Shown piece by piece: positions 34,241 to 46,134 of a stretch of DNA of 64,000 nt (positions are counted from its first letter, which is position 1; each line of letters starts with the position of its first letter). A program made the position numbers and the translations under genes. The notes beneath the pieces are model-generated. The model was not told where the DNA came from. It ran no database searches and saw only the letters and a list, made by a program, of their open reading frames with translations. The DNA is from Plantago ovata. Taxonomy: Eukaryota > Streptophyta > Magnoliopsida > Lamiales > Plantaginaceae. The DNA lies in assembly GCA_028274465.1 (NCBI GenBank), contig CM051456.1:97679050-97743049 (forward strand), read 5' to 3'.

Positions 34241-34259
34241 CCGTCATATACGGTCTGCT

Positions 34260-36076
34260 GAAGGCTAATTCGTACTTCTTAAGTTCGCAGTAGATCGTCA
34301 CAATACACTATTCAGGTCTTCTTCATGTAGTTTTCCCCTTAAGATCATAGGAGTCCTTCATGTAGCTTCCTCGTACCTGAAAGACACTGGAGGGGAGGGG
34401 GGTTAGTACCTCGTGCCCGGTTTGTCGAGGATCAAACCGGAGGGACGACTTTACGTGTAGGGAGTTGTAGGGCTTCCCTAGTAAGAGTAGTAAATGTGGT
34501 AGGTGAGTGGTGGGTGAGAGCTTTGAATGCTTACCCAGCGGATAATGAATGAGTCTTTTATATACTCGCAGTATTTTAATGCCACTTCATATAGCATTGT
34601 GACAAGTGTCCGACCGAGATTGAAGCCTTCTTTGGCCCAAGCCCATTAAGGAGGTCCATGGGTTTTGGCCAAAACATCTTAACTAGGGTTGTAAGGGCAA
34701 TATTGAATTTTTGGGTCCCACGGAGTAATCTGGAAGACGGGTCCCACAGGGAGCGATAATGGGTGGTCGCCCTTGGTCCTCGTGCCTTCCTCTTACGTCC
34801 GTGGTCCGAATAGTGCTCTGCCTAGTCTCTTTTGGAGAGTGTCACCTTGACGTAAGGTCCTCCTCGAGCCCTATAGATGCTCCTCGAGCCAAACAACTGC
34901 ATTGTCCTAGCAGTGAGCTTATCTTGAGGGTTGGCCTCTTAGTGATGGTCGGACCGTATGTTGGTCGAGCCACACATTGGTGAGATACTTTGGTGTGGTC
35001 GCGCCCTTTGAGGGACGACCCTTGATGCTTTGTCGCGCTCTTAGACCGCTTCAGTTCGTTCATGCGGACTGGACATATTTTAACACCAACATATGTCCCT
35101 CTAGTTTCCAAGTATCTTTGTAGAAGATAGTTGAGGAACTATGTTGAAGTAGAGGTCGAGCAGAGCCTCGACTAGTAGTGGTCGAAAAAAGATTTTCGTA
35201 TTCGCGCCTTGGTGCCTTTCCCTCGAAAAAAGATTTCCGTATTCGCGCCTTGGTGCCTTTCCCTCCTCCTATCTCTCCCTTCCCCCCTTTTTATAGGGTG
35301 CGAGCAGACGTTGCTCGGACCTCGTAAAAGGGGTATATTTACTGGGTAGAGATCGGATCCGGGTAAGTGTTCCTTGGTGAAAATAGATTGTTCGATTTTT
35401 TGCCTCTTCGCTATCCCTTTTGTAAATTGTCTCGAGGAGACCTTTGTGAGTAAATGGAATGGAATGATTTCCTTCCACCTTTTTCTTTTGACAACTTCCC
35501 GAGAACGTTTAGGAGAAAGTGGCTCCTTGGTACCGTAAAAAGTATTCCTCCAATTTTCCTTCTCAGGTGGATGGTTGTTCGTCGCTCTACTAGTTTTCCA
35601 CGTGACGTGGTCCTCGCTCCGCGGATTATCATGGGTGGTTAGGTAATCCGCGTCCATCTTGGAAAAAGTGTCGGAGCGGGAGCATGGAGGGTAGATAGGT
35701 AAATCCATCAGACGGCTGCGATCTGGGCCGTTAATAGTGGACACGTGTTCGGCCCAGATGGAGCGAGGGTAGGCGACGGTTCGTATTCCCGAGATACTAT
35801 AAATAGGCCAAGATCGATTCATTCCACACTTTTCGCAACTTAAACACTCAGAGCATATAGAGAGAGCGAGGACCATTTCAAGACGATCGACAAGCAGGCT
35901 CTTCGTGACCAAGTTAGCTCGAGGACTTCTTTCAGGCAACCAGAATCCAATTTTTCCGGCGGAGTTCGAGTTTTCGGCATACTTTCCGTCTTCTAGCCTT
36001 CAACCTAGCTTTCTCAAGTAAGCTTCTGTACCCAGTACTTCAATTGCTTGTTATAATTGTGAACCCATTACTATCT
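34260..36076 (+). other. Upstream (probably LTR) region of the transposon gene at 38715
   Basis: No gene is called here. Features seen are a tandem duplication of a 41-base unit at about 35181-35263 (word GTATTCGCGCCTTGG), a TATA box TATAAATAG at 35798-35806, and a leader-like stretch after it. Together with 38179-38714, which continues it beyond the solo LTR, this looks like the LTR or 5' region of the element that encodes the protein at 38715. I could not find LTR borders or a primer site. A long minus-strand frame at 35172-35939 has no recognisable motif and runs antisense to this promoter. Confidence 0.45.
35798..35806 (+). promoter_or_regulatory. TATA box in the presumed LTR
   Basis: TATAAATAG is preceded by GC-rich sequence and followed after about 30 bases by a purine/pyrimidine leader. 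It fits a plant Pol II promoter driving the transposon gene downstream. Confidence 0.5.
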
Positions 36077-38173
36077 TGATAGTGTATATGTCCTAGAGAC
36101 AGTCTTATTAAGGGCATGCAACCCTTATTAAGGGCATATATGTATTATTACACAGGTCAACGTAATATAATATATGTTTGTTGTTCGACTATTGAGTATC
36201 GCTTTCATATTTATATTACACCAGGCATACAGCATGTCATATCTCTATTCTTGTATGTATTGATATTAAACATGTCCCCTCGGATGGATGACCGATCACA
36301 CAGATAGTGGGAGCTATGTGAGTTATCATCTATCCCAAACTCTCCCTAGTCGAGGTTCATCTCGGATGTAGGGGTCTGAATGAACCAACTGAGATTAGTA
36401 TGCGTGGAGGTTATACTTGTTAGAGCAAGTGTGAGCCGATCCCACGACCACGGAACGGATTGTTGGACAATCAAGAAACGTTCCCATAACTACGCATAGT
36501 TGTTCGAAGGGTGATTACCGAACAATGGAAGTACCCACCGGAAACTCCCATCGATGTATACTCTACACCGAAGTGTCTATGGGCACCGGAAAGTTGTCGA
36601 AGTTATGCTAGTCGTCCTTTGGACTTACAGGACTTTATCATCACATTTGTTACCCCATATCCTTGGTGGACCCGTCGATGTCAGCTCTGAATAAGCAGTT
36701 GACCCAAGACACGATGCATGATTATGGCTACATACAAATTGGGATGATAAGTGATTCTGTGAAGGATTCATGTCTCATGTGTAGCACTGGAGAGCACTGC
36801 TCATAGTCGTTCATAGTTGTGATTGGTAAAACCGCTGGCCAGCGTATCAATATTATTATGATAGTCATAATAGATATTGGATTCACCAAGCAACTCACTG
36901 AAGACGCCCATGGATGTATTATTGGGATAGGCACTTCATCGATCCTAGATGCATTCGAGTCAGTCAGATGAAGGGACGTTACCATCGCCGCGTTGAGCGC
37001 AACAGACTTCACAACGAAAGGGTTTGCTTTGAGAAACCTCTCAAACGTCCTCATGTATTAATATTGCAAATGGAACCGTCTAGGAATTCCATTTTGCCTG
37101 GTCTAGGACTTGCTTAATACAATGAGGCCCTATGGGTCACACTATGTGGTGATTCAGCTTATCCGAATATCTTTGAAGATGGAATCGCAATTAATTTAGA
37201 ATTAATTGTGATTGATGAATTATAATTGATTTGGAATTAATTATAATAATTTGTGGCTCAATTAATGATTTGGAATTATTAATTGAATTGGCTGATTTAT
37301 TGTATTTTATGTAAATACAATTAAAGATTATATTTCTGAAATATAATAGAGGTTTGATTTGAAAGGATATGTTAATTTAGAATTAATATATGCACATGGA
37401 CAAAATCTACTTGGAGTTTGAATTGCCTTAGAATTATAAGTGGGTCCCAAAACCGGGACCCACCTGGCCACCCTCTCGCGCGCGACCAGCAGTAGTAGTT
37501 GGGGAAGGAGTTTGACTCCTTCCTCTATTAGAAGTCAAGGGATAAGTTAGATTTTCCTGATTGAGTTTTAATTTGATTGGGAATGAATCTAGACTTGAAT
37601 TGGTTTCCTAGTGCGATAAGAATTAGATTCTTATTTCTTTATGAAGTCTAATTGATTATTCTTTAGGCTTCTATTGACTACTATATATAGTAGACTATTA
37701 GAGAGCTTTTGTCATGATTAACTTTATGGTTGAACACAGTTGATTCAAGATCATTCTTTCTACCAGTTTTCTTAGAGAAAATAAAAAGCTCTCCCCTACC
37801 TATTATAAGCCGCGCGCGCGCCACCCTCACCGGAGGAAAACGCCGCCCCATCTTCTTGGCCACATAAAGAATATCCTAGCATTCTTTCCGATAAGCTGTT
37901 CATCCGTGGATACCAAGGTTGAGGTTCAAGGAGCTAGAAACTAACTTTTATTATCTTGCAGATAATCAAAGTATTGCAGATATCTTCGACTTCAACGAAG
38001 GAGCTATTACGAAGACTTGATACCTGTTCTTGCTTTTGGAGTATTGTAAGTCTTCTGATTAATGTGTTTAATGTATATATACGTTATATGCATAATCAGT
38101 TAACCTGCATGTTAAGAAAATTTTGAAATTCCGCTGCATACCCTAGGGGTAACTCTGACCATATTTTCTTACA
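36077..38173 (+). repeat. Solo LTR 1 (Angela-like copia LTR family)
   Basis: It starts TGATAGTGTATATGTCC and ends TTTTCTTACA, flanked by the 5-bp duplication TATCT (36072-36076 and 38174-38178). No coding domain lies inside the 2097 bases. The opening, with ATGTCCTAGAG, resembles LTRs of the Angela/Tork copia group as I remember them. A sister copy lies at 48481-50799. One LTR with its own target duplication points to recombination between the two LTRs of a full element. Confidence 0.85.
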
Positions 38174-38178
38174 TATCT

Positions 38179-38714
38179 TGCCCCGTTTTCAATTTTCGCA
38201 TGCCTCATTGTCATGCCGGAATCCGGTTTCGGTGGCCCGGGCTTTCGTCCGGTAACTAGATGACCTTAAAAAATGACCTAAATGGACTGATCAGAAAGCA
38301 ATTTGAATGTAGACTGATCGGAATGCAACCGGAATGTAGGACTCCCCCTTTTTATTTTTCTTGCAATTCCCCTGTGCCTCCTTATAAGTGTAGAACTGTA
38401 ACTGTAGAAATATGTAATTAGGAGCGATTGCCTCCCCGAGCTTTGTAAAATTGTAAGCGTTTAGACCTTGTTGAACTTTTGAGCGGTTGGTCGCTCTTAT
38501 GTATCTCCTCGATTTTCGTATGCTCCTAATATGCTCGTCCTTGTGCTCTTCGTTCCCTTTGCATGCTTGTCGTTTTCTGTAGAGTAACTTCTTCTTATCT
38601 TGCCTTTTTTTGAGATTTTTCTCCGTCCGGGAGGTCGAACATAATCAATATATATAAACGGATCTCTCGGACTATCACCAACCATCCTAACTCTTCTTGG
38701 CCTACCCTTTTAGG
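38179..38714 (+). other. Leader of the transposon gene
   Basis: This continues the region broken by solo LTR 1. It is pyrimidine-rich with no frame of note and ends at AGGATGTCC, where the coding region starts. Confidence 0.4.
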
Positions 38715-39623
38715 ATGTCCGAGAGAAGCGACGACAGCCAGAACCGCCACAAAGTCGAAGAGTATGGGAGCGACCATACTACATCAGCCGATACGTCAGA
38801 AATATCGGCGATATTTTTAGATACAACTCTGGAACATGTTGCCGCGGGCGAGGAGCCGGCTCATGAGTCCGAGGTGGAAGAAGGATCTGAGGGATCCCGG
38901 GAAGAAGGAGAGCAGCTCGAGGAGGGTGAAGAAGGCGAGGACGCCTTATGAGGATTATGATGATGAATCCGAGGAGGAGGAGGCGGAGTATCGATTAGTT
39001 ACTCATAAGAGGCGTCGTAGCGAGGACGATGGCTTCATAGATGACAGGACCAAAGAGGAGGGGGGTCCTTCCAACCCCAGGGTGTCCGCTGAACTTATAA
39101 CCTTAGCCGCCCAAGTCCATGGTCGAAACTATGGCGCTTTCAACGCGGTTCCTCCGATGGACATCCGGATTGAGGACATGGATGATACGGAGCGACCAGA
39201 TCTGGCTCTTTCATTGTACGAGGAGGGCGACCACTCTGTCCAGCGCGACAAGGCTATTACCATAATTGACAGTGATGATGATGATGCTACCTCTCCCCGG
39301 ACAACTCCCCCGCAGAAAAGAGTTAGATTCCCTCCTCAAAACACTCGTCGGACTGTGGTCACTGATGACGAGGAGGAAACTCCTTTTGCTATGATGGATG
39401 TGCACGGGAATGAAGCTGGTCCGAGCACTGCAGTGCCATCGTCTCCGTTATCTCTGAAATGAATAGGCAAGCTCAGAGAGACTTGCTCATCGGGCAGAAG
39501 TATGCCCCCGAGGAGGAGACTAGTTACCATTCAGTGGATCCCCGATCCATTGATTTCTCATATCCAAGTAATACTCGGCCACCAAATCCTTTGGAAGAGA
39601 TCGAGTTTCGGCAGCGTGTCGAG
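38715..39623 (+). pseudogene. Putative gypsy-type transposon protein, 5' segment
   Basis: The ATG at 38715 follows TTTTAGG and opens MSERSDDSQN. The product is very acidic (long E, D and S runs). The frame changes near 38940 and returns near 39450, so two indels are present. The last codons (RQRVE) are cut by insertion of the gypsy element at 39624. Reading on after 46135 with one duplication copy removed continues in frame as DQAARRAKAAAEEA. This is the N-terminal low-complexity part of the protein described at 46135-48480. Confidence 0.6.
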
Positions 39624-40927
39624 TGATGAATGTGTATTTTACATTTTCATTCGAGTCTTTTTCACCTATTTTAGCTATCCTCTATGTTAATTTAGCTATA
39701 TTTTAGTACATTTTATTAGAATAGTGTCACGTTTCCCTTTAGATTTTATTTTACAGGTTTTGGTTGAAATTCGAAGATTTCCGGGCAATTATATTGAAGT
39801 TGACAAGGAATTGGTGTTCCAGAAGCCTATTTGGAGTATCTGAAGGTTTCCGGATAGGATTTGGAGTCTAGGGGTCGAATCTGGAGGTTTGAAGGCCACT
39901 AGAAGTCAAAAACCGAGTCCGAAAAGGTGAAGAAATCCAAAACCGCGTCGAAAACGCGGAATTCCGCGAAAAAACCGGGGGGCGAACCGCCCCGTAGTTT
40001 TTCGGGGCCTATATATAGTGCTCAGTTTTTATCCGAAAATCATATCTTTCCAGACCTACTTTCTCACCTCTCTCTATAGTTTTAGGTAGGAACTTCCCAG
40101 GGTCTGTCCTGGGAGTTCTGTAGCTTAGGGGATACTCTTTCATAGCGGATTGGAGCTCGTAGGATCGCAATTCTTCGAAGATTGACAACCTTCGGTAACT
40201 TGTATCTTACAGTTTAATCTACTTATTTTATTTATCTTTCAATATGTTTTCTTCTATGATTTCTGTTGATTTCATGTCTATTATGAGTAGCTAAACTTAT
40301 CGTTGGTGATAGTATGTGAATTCTTAACGAAGGGAAGATAATCATGCTAATGGCTATATCGCGCATTATACTCCGTGTCATTGCTTTATTTCGTTGATCA
40401 GTTGTAACCAAAATTCTCGTATGTTGTATTAATTATTATGCACAATTGGACACTTGTCGACCATCAGACCAATTATCTTCGTAGTGTTGAGTAATTACGG
40501 AACACATTAGGACAATCATCAGACCAATTATCTTCGTATTGCTGAGTAATTACGGAACACATTAGGACAATAGTGATTGACTTGTCAGACCAATTATCTT
40601 CGTAGTGCTCAATATTTGCAACAGGACACTAGATTGATTCAAAGATCTCTATGCAAGACCGAGGAATTTATGCATGATTATCAACCCGTTATGTTAAGAA
40701 GGACCATACTATCACCAATCTCCATTATCTGCTAGAAACCCCCTATTGCTATCTGTCTGTTGTTTTATATTCTCTTGCTAAATAGATAAAGCTAGTTATA
40801 GTCCTGAGAGAACGACACTCGAGTCATTCTACTGCTACACTACGGTTTTCGTTGTAGTTGTGGATTGCCTTTGGCTAAATTACAAATTTATTTTCTTGAA
40901 TTCGGAACACGACATCCGCGTTCATCA
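39624..40927 (+). repeat. 5' LTR of the short gypsy element (copy B)
   Basis: It begins TGATGAA and ends TTCATCA. The U3 carries a GC-rich palindromic word (GGGGCGAACCGCCCC type, about 39976-39994) just before the TATA box CTATATATAG. Confidence 0.95.
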
Positions 40928-40930
40928 AAT

Positions 40931-40948
40931 TGGCGCCGTTGCCGGGGA
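40931..40948 (+). other. Primer-binding site, tRNA-Asp type
   Basis: TGGCGCCGTTGCCGGGGA, three bases after the LTR, is complementary to the 3' end of plant tRNA-Asp(GTC) as I know it, the usual primer of Athila/Tat-type elements. Confidence 0.85.
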
Positions 40949-41096
40949 CTATACTCCTTTTTTCTGTTTAATTTGTTTATATTTACAGCTTTAGATTTCT
41001 AATTCTATTAGTTTTAATTTTCCTTTTTAATCTCTCTCTGATAGTGCTTTCCTAGTCTGTTTCTAATCACCTTACCTAGTCTGTTTTAGATTTTGT

Positions 41097-43247
41097 ATGC
41101 CGCATACACGTTCTGCAGGAACACCGCTTGCTGATTCAATTGCTAAGATCGACATAGTCTACCACCAGAGAAGGCGACTAATTGAAAGGCGCGCACTAGA
41201 GGAAATAGAGGAAACCGATTTCTCTGAATCTCTACTCAATCTATTCAAGGAAATCGACGGAATGGCAGAAACTAGACCATTGAAGGCATGGGTTCAACCC
41301 ACCAAGTATCGTATGAGGGGGCCGGCGATTGTTCTTTCGTCTGCAACCCGAGATCTGGAGATCAAGAACCACGCATTCCAACAACTTCCGAGGTTCTATG
41401 GCTTATGAAGGGAAGATGTGATGGGGTACTTGCACGATATCGATGATTTCGTCAACCAACTCCCACGACCCGGAGCTGACATAACAACGGATGAGTTGAG
41501 GATGAAGGTTTTTGCTATGGGACTTGGCGACAGAGCCAAGTCATGGCTGAGTTCTCTTCCAGCAGGCTCGCAGGACACTTGGGAGAAGGTTTTTTCATCT
41601 TTCATGGAGAAATACTTCCCTCACACCTTGACTACCGCGCTTAAGGCGCAGATCACTGGATTCAAGCAGGACTATGATGAGACCATCTACACCGCGTTTG
41701 AGAGGTTCCAAGATCTCACGAACAAGTGCCCTCACCATGGTTTTGAACTTTCCGACCTAGTCCAACACTTCTACAATGGACTAACCTTCGAGAACCAACA
41801 AGTGGTGGATTTCCAATGCCGAGGCAATATTTGGGAGGAAATCGCAGAAGCCATCTGGGAAGTTTTCGAAAGGCTTGCTAAGGGTTCACAGTTCAAGGAC
41901 CCAAGAGCAATGGTTAGGAGACGTGGACCTGAAGCTCCACCAACTCAAGAAGCCCCTATGTATAGGGGGAATGAGGATCAATTCGAGTGCTTTACCAACG
42001 AATTGAAGCAAGTCCTCAAGAGCGCCACCGGAACAACTGTTTCGAACGAAGTATGCCGAATATGCAAGAACTATGGGCATGGGGCTCATATGTGTAGATC
42101 AGAGCTGGCATACGATGATGGCAACTGGGCTCGAGGAGGTGAAGAAGAAGCCTTTGCTACGGAGTTTGGCACTCAAGAAGTTAGCTACGGACAAGACGGT
42201 AGGAATCCTCGAGGTGGATTTTGGAGAAGAGGATACCGTAACAATCAAGGATATGCACCGGCTAACCAGACTTATGGACCTAACCAAGACCGTAGTAGGC
42301 TGAACTATGGTAATGATCACTGCGAAAACCCCGCTCCGAAAGAGCCACCTAAGTCAAAGTCGGCTCAACTGATGGAGAACTTGCAAAAGATGGTTGATCA
42401 CACACAAAGTTTTCTCAAACGTTATGAAGAAGATTCTGAGAAGACTAGGGCAAGGCTCGATAGGTTGGAAGAGAGCACTAGGCTTGCCCATCAAAAGATG
42501 CAAGAGTTGATCGACCGAGGAGCAAGTAGGAAACAAGGCAAACTGCCTAGCAACACTGTGAAGTCAAAATTGGCTGGTGATGTACCTGACGAAATCACCG
42601 TCAGGAAGGTCGTTAGGTGCGAGTGTTGCATGAAGGAAGAACTTCTACAGGCTGAGGAAGAAGAGAAGGACCTTGGTTCTGACGCAAGTGATGAGGAGCA
42701 AGAGGATCCCGAACCACTCCCTAAAAGTTTCGATGTTAAGGTAGGGATTGGTGAGCTTGAAGATGTCCGTGCCACACTAGATACGGGATCCTACTCAAAC
42801 ATAATCCCTTTGAATGTGTTTGAAAAGAGCAACCTTGGAAAACTATCTGAGCAAAGGGCTATTGTGCGTCTGGCGGATGGATCCTTTATGAGACCCGAGG
42901 GCGTTGTGAAAAATGTGTTGGTCAAGATTGGTGAAGCATCTATATACACCAATTTTGTAGTTATGCCGGCATCTGCACCTGGGACGGGGGACGTCATACT
43001 CTTAGGGCAAACGTTCTTGACTAAACTACGCTCCGTGATGGATATCTACCAAAGAACTTGCACTATCGAAGTGGATGGCAAGCAACACGTGTTGCAAGCC
43101 ATGCCTGATCCACCTGAACCGCCTGATATTTCTTTCACTACTCACTACTGTGGTCTTGCAGCCTATATTCTTTCTTATTCACAGGTTCGTGGCATGCAGA
43201 GGAGATCAATGAAGGGGAAGCCTAGTACCCGCAAAAAGAAGAGATAG
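41097..43247 (+). pseudogene. Gag-protease of the short gypsy element, one stop codon
   Basis: A single frame of 717 codons is broken only by TGA at 41406-41408; the related copy at 56177 has a sense codon there. The gag domain contains WLSSLPAGSQDTW and FMEKYFPHTL, typical of plant Retrotrans_gag. A zinc knuckle CRICKNYGHGAHMC (C-x2-C-x4-H-x4-C) lies near 42055-42095. A coiled-coil region near 42370-42520 follows. The retropepsin site DTGSYSNIIPLNVF lies near 42780, with the flap region and ILLGQTFL after it. The frame closes at 43247 with a basic tail. No polymerase domain follows. Use of the ATG at 41418 would still give a 609-residue protein with most of gag and the protease. Confidence 0.88.
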
Positions 43248-44830
43248 GCGCAGACAGGAATCGAGTCAAAGACTTTAAACAATGACGCTATCCGGGAGGC
43301 AACCCGGAATTTTTATCGCTTTCTTTACCGCTTTAGATTTTATCTCACGAGTTTGATTGAGTATTATAGGTAACTTATACAAGCATTAGCTCTCACCTTG
43401 GATCCACTTTCGGCGTTCGGGACGAGCGACGACGTTCAGGTTTGGGGAGGAGATTATCGCTGGTTATCTCTATACTTATCTTGCTTATGAAAAACTCGTG
43501 AAATTTTTTGCATTTGCACGTTTACTGCTTTCCTAGGATAGTCTTGCATGTTTTATATGGAGTTTATTGCCGAATTTTTTGAACTTTTTTATTGGGTAGA
43601 TCAACTAGCTATGCCATTAATCGTATGCTTCATCTCTATGAATTTGTTTGAGGTCTGTCTCGCTTGGCTTGTCACATTTATGTATTGCACTTAGTTGGGC
43701 TTGGTAGTCTCGACATCACTTAGTGGTGTTTTCTCTACTGCAGTTCACGAAGGTACTGCGGTTCACGAAGGCCTTTATAATAGGATGATGCATGTTAGGG
43801 TCTTATGGTTGTTTTCCCGAGTAATTATGTACCTAAGAGGCAACAAGTCTTCACCATGCTTTGAGATTGCTAAATGCCTAGGAAGGAGGTAGTGTGAGAT
43901 TGTGTGATCCTTTGTTTATAACATGTTCTTCCGAATAGGTTTGGGGAGGGGGTTACACCTTCATTAGGCTTGTTTCTGTTTTTTATTTTCGTATCGTGAG
44001 TTTATTTTTCCTTTTCCGTAAATTTTATACTCCAACCTATTCTTTCGAATAGGTTTGGGGAAGTCGTGTGAGTCATTTTGTTTCTCTCTTTGTTATGCTA
44101 CTGCTGGCTAGAAAAATTTCCAGAAAAAAAGAGAAAAAGAAAAAAAAGAAAAAAAGAATCTGGAAAGAAAAAAAGAAAAAAAAAAAAAAAGAAAAGACCC
44201 CAAAAAAGCAAAGAAAGGGTCCAAAAAAGAAAGCCAAATAGCAGTTTAGCAAAGTGTTGAGTCTTTTCCATTTCTGTAATGTTCGTAATCGTGTTTTTAT
44301 CTTTTTTGTCTTGAGTGTCATCTGTTCTAGACCACCCTCGTCCTGCCATTCAGGAAGTGGTGAATAGCTTAAGACTTTACTTGAGAGATGGGTAGAATAG
44401 GGGAGTGTTATCTTTTATAGGGAACCCTCCTTCGTTTGATGAGAGCCAGTACTGGTTCGACCTCTTTTGAGGAAAAGTCTTAACATGGTGGAACAGCAGT
44501 AAGTCCTCAGTTTCATAGGCACGGGACAACCATTCGTATCTTAGCATGCTTCATTACGTCGTCACTGACTAGGTCCAGGTAGAGAATGTTATGAGAGACT
44601 ATCTTGTCTTGACATAAGTGCTTATGTGGATGTGTATAACTCAATCGAGGTATTCTTCAACCTATATTCATGCTTTGATTTATATGGTTTTTGTTCATAT
44701 GTTATTTGATAGATTCAGTAGATTAGTTCATTTTATTTGGCATGAGACTCCATTTTGTGTCTTGCATGTTTTTTGTATTAGAGTCTAGCTTAGTTGCTTG
44801 AGGACAAGCAAAGGTTCGGTTTGGGGAGTT
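43248..44830 (+). other. Non-coding 3' tail of the short gypsy element
   Basis: It starts with a hairpin CCGGGAGGCAACCCGG (about 43294-43309), carries GGTTTGGGGAG words at about 43440, 43938, 44051 and 44818, and has an almost pure purine tract at 44108-44245. The last GGTTTGGGGAGTT abuts the 3' LTR and should be the polypurine tract. Frames in the purine tract are low-complexity artefacts. The tail matches that of the second gypsy element (62200-63538). Confidence 0.75.
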
Positions 44831-46134
44831 TGATGAATGTGTATTTTACACTTTCATTCGAGTCTTTTTCACCTATTTTAGCTATCCTCTATGTTAATTT
44901 AGCTATATTTTAGTACATTTTATTAGAATAGTGTCACGTTTCCCTTTAGATTTTATTTTACAGGTTTTGGTCGAAATTCGAAGATTTCCGGGCAATTATA
45001 TTGAAGTTGACAAGGAATTGGTGTTCCAGAAGCCTATTTGGATTATCTGAAGGTTTCCGGATAGGAGTTGGAGTCTAGGGGTCGAATCTGGAGGTTAGAA
45101 GGCCACTAGAAGTCAGAAACCGAGTCCGAAAAGGTGAAGAAATCCAAAACCGCGTCGAAAACGCGGAATTCCGCGAAAAAACCGGGGGGCGAACCGCCCC
45201 GTAGTTTTTCGGGGCCTATATATAGTGCTCAGTTTTTCTCCGAAAATCATATCTTTCCAGACCTACTTTCTCACCTCTCTCTATAGTTTTAGGTAGGAAC
45301 TTCCCAGGGCCTGTCCTGGGAGTTCTGTAGCTTAGGGGATACTCTTTCATAGCGGATTGGAGCTCGTAGGATCGCAATTCTTTGGAGATTGACAACCTTC
45401 GGTAACTTGTATCTTACAGTTTAATCTACTTATTTTATTTATCTTTCAATATGTTTTCTTCTATGATTTCTGTTGATTGCATGCCTATTATGAGTAGCTA
45501 AACTTATCATTGGTGATAGTATGTGAATTCTTAACGAAGGGAAGATAATCATGCTAATGGCTATATCGCGCATTATACTCCGTGTCATTGCTTTATTTCG
45601 TTGATCAGTTGTAACCAAAATTCTCGTATGTTGTATTAATTATTATGCACAATTGGACACTTGTCGACCATCAGACCAATTATCTTCGTAGTGTTGAGTA
45701 ATTACGGAACACATTAGGACAATCATCAGACCAATTATCTTCGTAGTGTTGAGTAATTACGGAACACATTAGGACAATAGTGATTGACATGTCAGACCAA
45801 TTATCTTCGTAGTGCTTAATATTTGCAACATGACACTAGATTGATTCAAAGATCTTTATGCAAGACCGAGGAATTTATGCATGATTATCGACCCGGTATG
45901 TTAAGAAGGACCATACTATCACCAATCTCCATTATCTGCTAGAAACCCCCTATTGCTATCTGTCTGCTGTTTTATATTCTCTTGCTAAATAGATAAAGTT
46001 AGTTATAGTCCTGAGAGAACGACACTCGAGTCATTCTACTGGTACACTACGATTTTCGTTGTAGTTGTGGATTGCCTTTGGCTAAATTACAAATTTATTT
46101 GCTTGAATTCGAAACACGACATCCGCGTTCATCA
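44831..46134 (+). repeat. 3' LTR of the short gypsy element (copy C)
   Basis: Same length and ends as copy B, followed by the duplication TCGAG. Palindromic GC-rich sequence lies at about 45181-45200, before the TATA box. Confidence 0.95.

Larger units (their letters stand above)
31463..34250 (-). mobile_element. Helitron relic with precise 3' end
   Basis: On the minus strand the element ends with a hairpin (31474-31492), then TAATTAG and CTAG, followed by T. This fits the Helitron 3' rule: hairpin, short spacer, CTRR, inserted next to T. Upstream on the same strand is a decayed PIF1-type helicase. Sequence beyond the helicase includes a minisatellite (33280-34240). The 5' end (TC preceded by A) was not located; 34250 is an estimate. 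I did not find the Rep domain, so it is truncated or too decayed to read. Confidence 0.75.
39624..46134 (+). mobile_element. Short Ty3/gypsy element with gag-protease only
   Basis: Two LTRs of equal length (1304 bases) flank 3.9 kb, and the 5-bp duplication TCGAG borders the element (39619-39623 and 46135-46139). It has a tRNA-Asp primer site and a gag-protease frame, but no reverse transcriptase, RNase H or integrase, so it is non-autonomous, of the TR-GAG kind. The primer site and tail layout fit the Athila/Tat branch of gypsy. The two LTRs differ by a modest number of substitutions (at least seven in the first 450 bases), so insertion is not very recent. It lies inside the transposon gene starting at 38715. 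Confidence 0.93.

Noticed and set aside
35172..35939. Long minus-strand frame of 255 codons
   Set aside because: It runs antisense to a presumed LTR promoter and leader, has no known motif, and part of it reads the 41-base tandem duplication. Probably chance.
36728..37117. Overlapping frames on both strands, repeated at 49233-49523
   Set aside because: They lie inside the two solo LTRs, are conserved only because the LTRs are copies, and have no domain or gene-like context.
44073..44349. Lysine-rich and phenylalanine-rich frames on both strands
   Set aside because: They are translations of the purine tract in the gypsy tail; the same artefact occurs at 62780-63058.
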